Assembly: GCF_008831285.2 (NCBI RefSeq)
Contig: NC_045146.1
Span: 19,649,149-19,669,288 of the forward strand
Source of the DNA: Nymphaea colorata
Lineage: Eukaryota; Streptophyta; Magnoliopsida; Nymphaeales; Nymphaeaceae
Direction of reading: 5' to 3'
Length of the DNA stretch: 20,140 nucleotides
Below are positions 8,461 through 18,162 of the stretch, one piece after another. Position 1 is the first letter of the stretch, and every line of letters begins with the position of its first letter. The position numbers and the translations under genes are program-made. The notes beneath the pieces are model-generated. The model ran no database searches and had not been told where the DNA came from. It saw only the letters and a list, made by a program, of their open reading frames with translations.

Positions 8461-9868
8461 GATGGGAGTATAGTCTAGATTCAGCATATGTCTGTGTCTT
8501 CCAAGGCCTAACTCAGACCGGCCTTGGAACCCTCTACTTGATTCCCATAATTCTAGGCTGTGGCCCGCCGACCGAGACCCTATTCGAACCTCACTTCAAT
8601 GTCTAACTGAGACTGGATATTGAAGCCTGCTTCATGAAACATTGGTTTGGTGGATCCTTTTGGTAACCGGGAATTCTTAGCAGTCTTCTGCCCTAGTAAT
8701 TTCGAAAAAGGTAAAAATTTAACGTTGATGAATGAGTTTGGGTGTACAACGGATTTTGATGTGACAAAAGCTTTAAGTATCTTATGATATTTGATGATGA
8801 TGATGATCCATTTGAAGATATTGATGGAAATGACGTTGCAGGTAATAATGTTGGTCTTGGAAATGGAGATCATGAGAACGAATCATAGATCAAATAAGGG
8901 ATTGACAATCGACTCGTAATGGAGAAGAGCAAAGTGAAATTTGTGATTTACCTATTGAAGAATCTAATCCAAATGTGACAACAGTTTGGAGATCAATAGT
9001 CTACTATATCCATTTGGACACCTAGTGGAATTGTATCTTATGAATCCTACGTTCATGAATCTTGGGCAGAAACAAAATGTTTTATAAAATTAAACCATTA
9101 TTTAAAACAGGTATTCCAAATCCATAGGTCCATACATGACGAGGGTCTAGTCTAGGTTCGACCTATGTCTGTGTCTTCTGAGGCCTAACTCAGGCTGGCC
9201 TTAGAACCCTCTACTTGATTGCCAAAGTGCAAGACCCAGGTGCCCCTGACCGACCTTCTTTGAACATCACTTCAGTATCTAATTGAGACCGGATATTGAA
9301 GCCCACTACATGAATCGTAAGGTAGGGCGATCCTAACCCTTGGGAGCCTGAAATACTTAACAGTACTTGTGTTATAATTTCAGGAAAAGTAAAAATCTGT
9401 GAAGATGAACTGATTTGTCCAATGCAGTGTATTTTGAGACCAGAAGTACTTCAAGTATCTTTCAAAATTTGATGATGATGACGACAACGATGATGCATAT
9501 GACGATACTGCTGAAAGGGATGTTGTTGCCAGTAATTTTGATATGGGGAATGGTGCATCGAAAGGACCAATTACATATTAATAGAGGGTCTTGACACATT
9601 GCTCACAATGGAGAGTTGCAAACCTGAATTCGTCCTCTTTGTTTTGAAGAATAAAATCGAAGTGAGATAACTCTTAGGAGATCGACAAGAACCATTTGGT
9701 AGCCTGTGAGGTATTTGTAACTTGGGAACCCTTTGCTTCTGAATATTGAGTTAGAATTAATGTACTCCGTTCTTCTTGTTAGCGGTCACTTTATAAATCA
9801 TGGTTTCTAAATGCTATGAAATGAAATCCCTTTCCAAAAAAGTTCTCAAAATCCCTCGCTCCATATAT
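8461..9868 (+). repeat. Dimer copy 3, intact 1408-bp unit
   Basis: A half from 8461 (GATGGGAGTATAGTCTAG), B half from about 9138 (GACGAGGGTCTAGTCTAGG). It is very similar to copies 4 and 5. It contains the exon-like Asp tracts at about 8792-8885 (A) and 9470-9580 (B), both ended by stops. Use this copy as the reference unit. Confidence 0.93.
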
Positions 9869-11277
9869 GATGGGAGTGTAGTCTAGGTTCAGCATATGTC
9901 TGTGTCTTCCAAGGCCTAACTCAGACCGGCCTTGGAACCCTCTACTTGATTCCCATAATTCTAGGCTGTGGCCCGCCGACCGAGACCCTATTCGAACCTC
10001 ACTTCAATGTCTAACTGAGACTGGATATTGAAGCCTGCTACATGAAACATTGGTTTGGTGGATCCTTTAGGTAACCGGGAATTCTTGGCAGTCTTCTGCC
10101 CTAGTAATTTCGAAAAAGGTAAAAATTTAACGTTGATGAATGAGTTTGGGGAGTACAACGGATTTTGATGTGACAAAAGCTTTAAGTATCTTATGATATT
10201 TGATGATGATGATGATCCATTTGAAGATATTGATGGAAATGACGTTGCTGGTAATAATGTTGGTCTTGGAAATGGAGATCATGAGAACCAATCATAGATC
10301 AAATAAGGGATTGACAATCGACTCGTAATGGAGAAGTGCAAAGTCAAATTTGTGATTTACCTATCGAAGAATCTAATCCAAATGTGACAACAGTTTGGAG
10401 ATCAATAGTCTACTATATCCATTTGGACACCTAGTGGAATTGTATCTTATGAATCCTACGTTCATGAATCTTGGGCAGAAACAAAATGTTTTATAAAATT
10501 AAACCATTACTTAAAACAGGTATTCCAAATCCATAGGTCCATAGATGACGAGGGTCTAGTCTAGGTTCGACCTATGTCCGTGTCTTCTGAGGCCTAACTC
10601 AGGCTGGCCTTAGAACCCTCTACTTGATTGCCAAAGTGCAAGACCCAGGTGCCCCTGACCGACCTTCTTTGAACATCACTTCAGTATCTAATTGAGACCG
10701 GATATTGAAGCCCACTACATGAATCATAAGGTAGGGCGATCCTAACCCTTGGGAGCCTGAAATACTTAACAGTACTTGTGTTATAATTTCAGGAAAAGTA
10801 AAAATCTGTGAAGATGAACTGACTTGTCCAATGCAGTGTATTTTGAGACCAGAAATACTTCAAGTATCTTTCAAAATTTGATGATGATGACGACGATGAT
10901 GATGCATATGACGATACTGCTGAAAGGGATGTTGTTGCCAGTAATTTTGATATGGGGAATGGTGCATCGAAAGGACCAATTACATATTAATAGAGGGTCT
11001 TGACACATTGCTCACAATGGAGAGGTGCAAACCTGAATTCGTCCTCTTTGTCTTGAAGAATAAAATTGAAGTGAGATAACTCTTAGGAGATCGACAAGAA
11101 CCATTTGGAAGCCTGTGAGGTATTTGTAACTTGGGAACCCTTTGCTTCTGAATATTGAGTTAGAATTAATGTACTCCATTCTTCTTGTTAGCGGTCACTT
11201 TATAAATCATGGTTTCTAAATGCTATGAAATGAAATCCCTTTCCAAAAAAGTTCTCAAAATCTCTTGCTGCATATAT
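9869..11277 (+). repeat. Dimer copy 4, intact 1409-bp unit
   Basis: A half from 9869, B half from about 10547. It is nearly identical to copy 3 over most of its length, with differences mainly single substitutions (for example CATACATGACGAG versus CATAGATGACGAG). The short minus-strand open frame at 9988-10176 recurs in copy 3 only because the DNA is repeated. Confidence 0.93.
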
Positions 11278-11475
11278 GATGGGAGTATAGTCTAGATTCA
11301 GCATATGTCTGTGTCTTCCAAGGCCTAACTCAGACCAGCCTTGGAACCCTCTACTTGATTCCCATAATTCTAGGCTGTGGCCCGCCGACCGAGACCCTAT
11401 TCGAACCTTACTTCAATGTCTAACTGAGACTGGGTATTGAAGCCTGCTACATGTAACATTGGTTTGGTGGATCCT

Positions 11476-11478
11476 TTA
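11476..11478. repeat. TTA target-site duplication (left)
   Basis: TTA directly precedes the terminal GGGCCCGTTTGAT and is repeated at 14003-14005. The uninterrupted site in other copies reads CCTTTAGGTAACC with a single TTA. Confidence 0.88.
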
Positions 11479-11510
11479 GGGCCCGTTTGATTGTCGAGTG
11501 AAATTTAAGG

Positions 11511-11534
11511 TGGTAAATTTACCATGGTAAATTT
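11511..11534. repeat. Left subterminal palindromes of the Harbinger-like element
   Basis: TGGTAAATTTACCA (11511-11524) overlaps AAATTTACCATGGTAAATTT (11515-11534). Both are perfect palindromes and share TGGTAAATTT with the downstream tandem units. Subterminal repeats of this sort are candidate binding sites for element proteins; that role is inferred. Confidence 0.7.
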
Positions 11535-11599
11535 TTCTGGAAAAATTTACAGGATGAAATTTCTCCCTCTTCCAATCTGTGGCCCTGTTTAATGGACAG

Positions 11600-11702
11600 G
11601 AAGAATTTAACGTGGTAAATTTAACCATGTTTTATGCACATGAAGAATTTAGCGTGGTAAATTTAACCATGATGCACAAGAATAATTTAAAGTGGTAAAT
11701 GT
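11600..11702 (+). repeat. Three subterminal tandem units with GTGGTAAATTTAACCATG
   Basis: Units start at about 11600, 11642 and 11680. The first two read GAAGAATTTA(A/G)CGTGG then TAAATTTAACCATG; the third is shortened (GAATAATTTAAAGTGG). The motif repeats the left-end TGGTAAATTT word. GGCCCTGTTTAAT at 11581 also resembles the terminal repeat, hinting at an internally duplicated end. Confidence 0.65.
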
Positions 11703-11789
11703 TGTTTTTTTTCGTGGGAAGAAATTAAAAGATGATCTTCCAAAACAACAAAATGTTGAGGGTGTACAGAGCACAGAAAAGAAGACAGT

Positions 11790-11912
11790 GAAAGCATCAA
11801 TGTAGTCATTCCATACTTGGGGGTCAACCTCCATACATTTGTTAATTGGGTCGTAGCCAAACCCAGTGCACAGGACACACCCACGTTCCTGAACACAACA
11901 TTTGGCAATCAC
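11790..11912 (-). pseudogene. SANT/Myb-like domain fragment (Harbinger ORF1-type)
   Basis: The minus strand reads CTGFGYDPINKCMEVDPQVW followed by NDYID. The pattern (S/T)GFG(W/Y)(D/N)xxxKxxxVDxxVWxDYI is typical of the plant Myb/SANT-like DNA-binding proteins that form the second protein of PIF/Harbinger transposons and related host proteins. In that family the segment is followed by a His-Pro and basic/aromatic stretch; here similarity stops after NDYID and turns into Phe/Cys/Ser-rich sequence. Upstream the frame is blocked (stop about 11913-11917) and no trihelix start is visible. The only upstream start in frame is a GTG near 11912, so I treat it as a remnant. The flanking minus-strand frame 11917-12174 might be the adjoining upstream part, but I recognise nothing in it. 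Confidence 0.45.
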
Positions 11913-13412
11913 TTTTTCAGTATCTGGAATCGCTTTTTCCGTTACTTACAAAAGAAACCAAACCTGGGTTGGGATGATTCTTAGTGTCATAAATAGTATA
12001 GGAATCATTCAGTTGCCTGATTGTGGCATTTTTCTGCATGCCAAGTAGCACAAAGCACAATTGAGAAGATAGTGAAAGCATGAAACAGAGCGAGGGGAAC
12101 CATGAAAGATCAAACCACAATCTCGTACAACAACAAATTACACAGGTGATTAGGTTGATGGCAGGAGCATGCAATGCTCACAAACATCATCAACTGCAGA
12201 TAAGATCATGACTGTCATACTGAGGTACCAAGACTAGGCTTATCAAACCGACCTGCGGCTCATGCATCTCTGTCTCTTTGTTGACGATAGGACACCTTAC
12301 CTTATATAAGGCCTTTGGGTAAACAATGTCTCTTACTGTGGTGATTGGCTGCCAAAATGATGGGGAAGGGGCTTAGTTAGGAAGATAGTGAACCATTTTG
12401 TCTTCACAGAGGAGAGCAGCATTATCTCTGTTTATCAAAAAGAAACAAAAGAAGCTGCACAATCGTTCCACCCAATGAGGTAGACTGCGAGAAACGACAG
12501 AAAATTTGGAGCGACCAAGAAATCTGTCAGTAAACTTCAGCATGAAACGTTGCCACAAGAAAGCAAATGAAAACAGGAATTGATTCTACTGCTATAAACA
12601 TCAACAGATCTGAATAAGCTTCTGTTTTACCTAATTGTATCTTCGGCGTTCGTCATATGAAAATTAACGACACACCATAAAAATATACAGTAAAATATTC
12701 CAAGAAATGGAGCTTCGGCATCTACCACTACAGTTTGCAAACATGTAATGGGTTAGGAATGAAGACATGGTGGTTATTGAAAGTTTGATTTCCTGCAAAG
12801 AGAGAGCAACCTTCTTATAAACATCCGGATGCACGACAGAAGCGCATAGATCAACGATCAGAATATTGTGAGGTCTAAAAAAGTTTCTGATGATCATGTG
12901 CCACTAAATTATAATGATAAATAGAAGGATTTCGCTGAAACAACGTATAAAGGAACTAATTTGAATCCAATATCAAGAAAAGAATTAACCGTCCAAGGAT
13001 TTCAGAACAATAAGAGGAACAAGTATACGCAGAAAATCAACAAGAATTCAGAGAAACTATATCAACCAAAACGTTTTCATTTCTTCAGAAAGAAAATTAT
13101 ACAATAACAATTAACAAATGTGTGAGCCTGAGTGAATGTATAGATACTATATACAAGACGTGAAAACTGGACAAGAAGATTCATAATTCATCCAAATTAA
13201 GTATACCAACAAAGAATCATTAATAGTTCGACCCGTCAGAGAGGGGATGAAGGCTATCCTGGATGCCCAAGATGGAGAGTAACGCGCTCTCCTTGCTCCT
13301 GGCCCTCTCGCTCCCAACATCAACGAGATCGGTGACGGCGGCAATAGTAGGCAACGGTGATGATGGATGCGGCCATTTTAGGAAGCCACGCATTCCCAAA
13401 TTTTTTAGCTTG
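11913..13412. other. Interior of Harbinger-like element without recognisable coding
   Basis: About 1.5 kb in which minus-strand open frames of 60-85 codons (11917-12174, 12373-12558, 12664-12897) show no domain I recognise and in particular no DDE transposase motif. Composition is ordinary, not simple repeat. It may hold diverged captured host sequence or decayed transposase too degraded to see by eye. Confidence 0.45.
12300..12311. promoter_or_regulatory. Palindromic TATA-like box
   Basis: CCTTATATAAGG is a perfect 12-bp palindrome matching a TATA element on both strands. On the minus strand it lies upstream of the SANT-like remnant, a plausible promoter position for the ancestral element. 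This is inference from sequence and position only. Confidence 0.22.
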
Positions 13413-13800
13413 GAGAGATGGAGAAGGGAAGAGACGACGAAGGGGAAAGAGCCAGTGAGAGAGGAGGGGAAGGAGAGAGCAAGAGAAAGAGGCTCTGAGA
13501 GAGGAGGGGAAGGAGAGAGCAAGAGAGGAGAGGGGAAGAGGCGACGAAGGGGAACAGGTTAGCGAGAGAGGAGGGGAAGGAGAGAGCAAGAGAGGAGAAG
13601 GGAAGAGGCGACGAAGGGGAATAGGTTAGCGAGAGAGGAGGGGAAGGAGAGAGCAAGAGAAGAGAGGCTCTGAGAGAGGAGGGGAAGGAGAGAGCAAGAG
13701 AGGAGAGGGGAAGGGGCGACGAAGGGAAAGAGCCAGCAAGAGAGGAGGGGAAGGAGAGAGCAAGAGAAAAGAAGCTCTGAGAGAGGAGAGGGGTGAAACG
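13413..13800. repeat. Purine-rich minisatellite with two unit lengths
   Basis: Units begin with GAGAGAGGAGGGGAAGGAGA at about 13457, 13497, 13564, 13631, 13672, 13738 and (shortened) 13779, giving lengths of 40, 67, 67, 41, 66 and 41 bp. Long units add a GAGGCGACGAAGGGGAA block; short units end in (A)GAGGCTCT or AAGCTCT. An irregular first unit starts at 13413. The minus strand is CT-rich, like many plant 5' leaders. Open frames on both strands here are Arg/Glu-rich or Ser/Leu-rich translations of the repeat and are not proteins. Confidence 0.88.
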
Positions 13801-13852
13801 AGGAGGAGATGGCGTCCAAAAGGTCGAGAGGGGAGCAAGAGAAGGAAGGGTC

Positions 13853-13948
13853 GAGCGGGTGAAATTTCACCCGCTCCCTTTAACGTAAAGCGGGTGAAAT
13901 TTCACCCCGTTTGATACATCGTGAGACGGGCGGATGAAATTTCATCCG
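13853..13948. repeat. Cluster of three GAAATTTC-centred palindromes
   Basis: Perfect palindromes occur at 13853-13876 (24 bp, core GCGGGTGAAATTTCACCCGC), 13892-13907 (GGGTGAAATTTCACCC) and 13931-13948 (CGGATGAAATTTCATCCG). Centres are 35 and 40 bp apart. They sit just inside the right terminal repeat, whose own TGAAATTT-like word they share. They are likely subterminal binding sites or hairpins of the element; function is inferred. Confidence 0.8.
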
Positions 13949-14002
13949 TTCGTACAGATTTCACCCTCCCCACGAAATTTAACTCGACCATCAAACGGGC
14001 CC

Positions 14003-14005
14003 TTA
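14003..14005. repeat. TTA target-site duplication (right)
   Basis: TTA follows the right terminal GGGCCC and is followed by GGTAACCGGGAATTC, the normal continuation of the array unit. Confidence 0.88.
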
Positions 14006-15212
14006 GGTAACCGGGAATTCTTAGCAGTCTTCTGCCCTAGTAATTTCGAAAAAGGTAAAAATTTAACGTTGATGAATGAGTTTGGGGAGTACAATGGATT
14101 TTGATGTGACAAAAGCTTTAAGTATCTTATGATATTTGATGATGATGATGATCCATTTGAAGATATTGATGGAAATGACGTTGCTGGTAATAATGTTGGT
14201 CTTGGAAATGGAGATCATGAGAACCAATCATAGATCAGATAAGGGATTGACAATCGACTCGTAATGGAGAAGAGCAAAGTGAAATTTGTGATTTACCTAT
14301 GGAAGAATCTAATCCAAATGTGACAACAGTTTGGAGATCAATAGTCTACTATATCCATTTGGACACCTAGTGGAATTGTATCTTATGAATCCTACGTTCG
14401 TGAATCTTGGGCAGAAACAAAATGTTTTATAAAATTAAACCATTATTTAAAACAGGTATTCCAAATCCATAGGTCCATACATGACAAGGGTCTAGTCTAG
14501 GTTCAACCTATGTCCGTGTCTTCTGAGGCCTAACTCAGACTGGCCTTAGAACCCTCTACTTGATTGCCAAAGTGCAAGACCCAAGTACCCCTGACCGACC
14601 TTCTATGAACATCTTCTATGAACATCACTTCAGTATCTAATTGAGACCAGATATTGAAGCCCACTACGTGAATTGTATGTAAAGTAGGGCGATCCTAACC
14701 CTTGGGATCTTGAAATACTTAACAGTATTTGTGTTATAATTTCAGGAAAAGTAACAATCTGTGAAGATGAACTGATTTTGAGACCGGAAATACTTCAAGT
14801 ATCTTTCAAAATTTGACGATGATGACGACGATGATGATGCATATGAGGATACTGCTGAAGGGGATGTTGTTGCCAGTAATTTTGATATGGGCAATGGTGC
14901 ATCCAAAGAACCAATTACATATTAATGGAGGGTCTTGACACGTTGCTCCCTCTGGAGAGGTGCAAACCTGACTTCGTCCTCTTCGTCTTGAAGAATAAAA
15001 TCGAAGTGAGTTAACTCTTAGGAGATCGACAAGAACCATTTGGAAGCCTGTGAGGTATTTGTATCCTGGGAACCCTTTGCTTCTGAATATGGAGTTAGAA
15101 TTAATGTACTCCGTTCTTGTTGTTAGCGGTCACTTTATAAATCATGTTTTCTAAATGCTATGAAATGAAATCCCTTTCCAAAAAAGTTCTCAAAATCTCT
15201 ATCTCCATATAT

Positions 15213-16620
15213 GATGGGAGTATAGTCTAGGTTCAGCATATGTGTGTGTCTTCCAAGGCCTAACTCAGACCGCCCTTGAAACCCTCTACTTGATTCCCAT
15301 AATTCTAGGCTGTGGCCTGCCGACCTAGACCCTATTCGAACCTCACTTCAATGTCTAACTGAGACTGGATATTGAAGCCTGCTACATGAAACATTAGTTT
15401 GGTGGATCCTTTAGGTAACCGGGAATTCTTAGCAGTCTTCTACCCTAGTAATTTAAAAAAAGGTAAAAATTTAACGTTGATGAATGAGTTTGGGTAATAC
15501 AACGGATTTTGATGTGACAAAAGCTTTAAGTATCTTATGACATTTGATGATGATGATGATCCATTTGAAGATATTGATGGAAATGACGTTGCTGGAAGTA
15601 ATGTTGGTCCTGAAAATGGAGATCATGAGAATCAATCATAGATCAAATAAGGGATTGACAATCGACTCATAATGGAGAAGAGCAAAGTGAAATTTGTGAT
15701 TTACCTATTGAAGAATCTAATCCAAATGCGACAACATTTTTGAGATCAATAGTCTACTATATCCATTTGGACACCTAGTGGGATTGTATCTTATGAATCC
15801 TACGTTCATGAATCTTGGGCAGACACAAAATGTTTTATAAAATTAAACCATTATGTAGAACAGGTATTCTAAATCCATAGGTCCATACATGACGAGGGTC
15901 TAGTCTAGGTTGAACCTATGTCTGTGTCTTCTGAGGTCTAACTCAGACTGGCCTTAGAGCCCTCTACTTGATTGCCAAAGTGTAAGGCCCAGGTAGCCTT
16001 GACCGACCTTCTTTGAACATCACTTCAATATCTAATTGAGACCGGATATTGAAGCCCACTACATGAATCGTAAAGTTGGGCAATCCTAACCCTTGGGAGC
16101 CTGAAATACTTAACAGTATTTGTGTTATAATTTCAATAAAAGTAAAAATTTGTGAAGATGAACTGATTTGTCCAATACAGTGTATTTTGAGACCGGAATA
16201 CTTCAAGTATCTTTCAAAATTTGATGATGATGATGACGTTGATGTTGCATATGATGATGCTGCTGAAAGGGATGTTGTTGCCAGAAATTTTGATATGGGG
16301 AATGGTGCATCCAAAGAACCAATTACATATTAACAAAGGGTCTTGACAAGTTGCTCACAATGGAGAGGTGCAGACATGAATTCGTTGTCTTCGTCTTGAA
16401 GAATATAATCGACGTGAGTTAACTCTTAGGAGATCGACAATAACCATTTGGAAGGGTGTGAGGGATTTGTATCTTGGGAACCCTTTGCTTCTGAATATGG
16501 AGTTTGAATTAATGTACTCCGTTCTTCTTGTTAGCGGTCACTTTATAAACCATGTTTTCTAAATGCTATGAAATGAAATCCCTTTCCAAAAAAGTTCTCA
16601 AAATCTCTAGCTCCATATAT
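15213..16620 (+). repeat. Dimer copy 6, intact 1408-bp unit
   Basis: A half from 15213, B half from about 15891. It is slightly more diverged from copies 3-5 than those are from each other. Its B half has the longest uninterrupted coding-like segment of the array (16076-16333), because it lacks one base (GACCGGAATACTTC) that frameshifts most other B halves (GACCAGAAGTACTTC or GACCAGAAATACTTC). Confidence 0.93.
16076..16333 (+). pseudogene. Best-preserved exon-like B segment, Asp-rich, unknown family
   Basis: An open stretch of about 85 codons without a convincing ATG start (it opens at a TTG). It reads through a likely former acceptor region (GTGTTATAATTTCA), then KICEDELICPIQCILRPEYF, KYLSKFDDDDD and an acidic tail ending KEPITY and TAA. 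In other copies the same place has TTTCAGG, a better acceptor, so the real coding part of the ancestor probably began near 16140. The acidic tract is GAT/GAC-coded. I do not recognise the family. Stops or a 1-base shift break the other copies, so this looks like a relic of a terminal exon. Confidence 0.35.
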
Positions 16621-18026
16621 GATGGGAGTATAGTCTTGGTTCAGCATATGTGTGTGTCTTCCAAGGCCTAACTCAGACCGGCTTTTGAACCCTCTACTTG
16701 ATTTCCATAATTCTAGGCTGTGGCCCGCCGACTGAGACCCTATTTGAACCTCACTTATATGTCTAACTGAGACTGGATATTGAAGCCTGCTACATGAAAC
16801 ATTAGTTTGGTGGATCCTTTAGGTAACCGGAAATTCTTAGCAGTCTTCTGCCCTAGTAATTTCGAAAAAGGTAAAAATTTAACGTTGATGAATGAGTTTG
16901 GGGAATACGACAAATTTTGAGGTGACAAATGCTTTAAGTATCTTATGACATTTGAGGATGATGATGATGATCCATTTGAGGATATTGATGGAAATGACGT
17001 TGCTGGAAATAATGTTGGTCTTGGAAATGGAGATCATGAGAACCAATCATAGATCAAATGAGGGATTGACAATCGACTCGTCGTAATGGAGATGAGCAAA
17101 GTGAAATTTGTGATTTACCTATTGAAGAATCTAATCCAAATGCGACAACATTTTGGAGATCAATAGTCTACTGTATCCATTTGGACACCTAGTGGAATTG
17201 TATCTTATGAATCCTAAGTTCATGAATCTTTTGCAGAAACAAAATGTTTTATAAAATTAAACCATTATTTAAAACAAGTATTTAAAATCCCATACATGAC
17301 GAGGGTCTAGTCTAGGTTCAACCTATGTCTGTGTCTTCTGAGGCCTAACTCAGACTGGCCTTAGAACCCTCTACTTGATTGCCAAAGTGCAAGACCCAGG
17401 TACCCCTGACCGACCTTCTTTGAACATCACTTCAATATCTAATTGAGACCTGATATTGAAGCCCACTACATGAATTGTAAAGTAGGGCAATCCAAACCCT
17501 TGGGAGCCTGAAATACTTAACAGTATGTGTGTTATAATTTCAGGAAAAGTAAAAATTTGTGAAGATGAACTTATTTGTTCAATGTTGTGTATTTTGAGAC
17601 CAGAAATACTTCAAGTATCTTTCAAATTTTGATGATGATGATGACGATGATGATGCATATGATGATACTGCTGAAAATGTTGTTGCCAGTAATTTTGATG
17701 TGGGGAATGGTGCATCCAAAGAACCAATTACATATTAATAGAGGGTCTTGACAAGTTGCTCACAATAGAGAGGTCTAAACCTGAATTCGTCCTCTTCGTG
17801 TTGAAGAATAAAATTGAAGTGAGATAACTCTTAGGAGATCGACAAGAACCATTTGGAAGCCTGTGAGGGATTTGTATCTTGTGAACCCTGTGCTTCTGAA
17901 TATGGAGTTAGAATTAATGTACTCCATTCTTCTTGTTAGCGGTCACTTTATAAATCATGTTTTCTAAATGCTATTGAAATTAAATCCCCTTTCAAAAAGG
18001 TTCTCAAAATCCCTAGCTCCATATAT
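16621..18026 (+). repeat. Dimer copy 7, 1406-bp unit
   Basis: A half from 16621, B half from about 17298. It differs from the others by small indels (GACTCGTCGTAATGG at 17078, loss of ATAGGTC near 17290) and by loss of AGGG in GAAAGGGATGTT, giving GAAAATGTT near 17673. The Asp tract in the B half is pure GAT apart from one GAC. Confidence 0.92.
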
Positions 18027-18162
18027 GATGGAAGTGTAGACTAGGTTCAACATATGTGTGTGTGTCTTCCAAGGCCTAACTCAGACCGGCCTTGGATCCC
18101 TCTACTTGATTCCCATAACTCTTGGCTGTGGCCCACCGAGCGAGTCCCTATTCGAACCTCAC
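18027..18162 (+). repeat. Truncated A half at the right edge of the array
   Basis: The A half begins normally (GATGGAAGTGTAGACTAGG) and stops at CCCTATTCGAACCTCAC. In other copies this is followed by TTCAATGTCTAACTGAG, but here it runs directly into ATGATACTAATTCC, minus-strand copia sequence. Confidence 0.9.

Larger units (their letters stand above)
11479..14002 (-). mobile_element. PIF/Harbinger-like element, 2524 bp, probably non-autonomous
   Basis: The ends form a 28-bp terminal inverted repeat starting GGGCCCGTTTGAT, with two mismatches (left 11479-11506, right 13975-14002). The target duplication is TTA. A TWA duplication with GGGCC-type ends is the PIF/Harbinger signature. Orientation is set by minus-strand coding relics. 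Order by coordinate: palindromic AT-rich subterminal repeats (11511-11702), a SANT/Myb-like fragment on the minus strand (about 11790-11912), about 1.5 kb without recognisable coding, a purine-rich minisatellite (13413-13800), and palindromic GGTGAAATTTCACC-type subterminal repeats (13853-13948). I see no DDE transposase, so mobility would need proteins in trans. It inserted after array amplification, since no other copy carries it. Confidence 0.88.
11278..15212 (+). repeat. Dimer copy 5, split by a 2.5-kb transposon
   Basis: The A half begins at 11278 and is interrupted at GGATCCTTTA (11478). It resumes at TTAGGTAACCGGG (14003), exactly the sequence that is contiguous in other copies. The B half begins about 14483. 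Removing 2524 bp of element and 3 bp of duplication gives marker spacings of 1409 (A) and 1408 (B). A short local duplication (CTTCTATGAACAT twice, about 14602-14626) is private to this copy. Confidence 0.93.
5490..18162 (+). repeat. Higher-order tandem array of 1408-bp A/B dimers
   Basis: The array has seven dimer copies with partial copies at each end. An A-half marker (CCATTTGA after the GAT run) occurs at about 6071, 7731, 8808, 10217, 14153, 15561 and 16972. A B-half marker (GATACTGCTGAA-like) occurs at about 6821, 8096, 9504, 10913, 14848, 16256 and 17664. Undisturbed spacings are 1408-1411 bp; irregular ones are explained by the insertions at 7156 and 11479 and a deletion near 7950. 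Halves A (about 677 bp) and B (about 731 bp) are themselves homologous: both contain GTCTAG...GTCTGTGTCTTC...GCCTAACTCAG, GAACCCTCTACTTGATT, GATATTGAAGCC, an Asp tract and a stop. The structure implies monomer duplication, divergence, then amplification of the dimer. The left edge is the most diverged. The source is unknown. Confidence 0.93.

Noticed and set aside
8580-8873. Minus-strand Ile/Lys/Ser-rich frame, also at 9988-10176 and 7568-7855
   Set aside because: It recurs only because the DNA is repeated; length varies by chance substitution, and the tract is the reverse of the exon-like plus strand.
13220-13870. Several overlapping Ser/Leu/Pro-rich minus-strand frames and an Arg/Glu-rich plus-strand frame
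   Set aside because: They are translations of the purine-rich minisatellite in different phases; length arises from the repeat lacking stops, and no non-repeat domain is present.
5490-18162. CRISPR-like or tandem gene array
   Set aside because: Units are 1.4 kb with no spacer architecture, and every coding-like segment is broken by stops or frameshifts in most copies, so these are neither CRISPR repeats nor a working tandem gene family.
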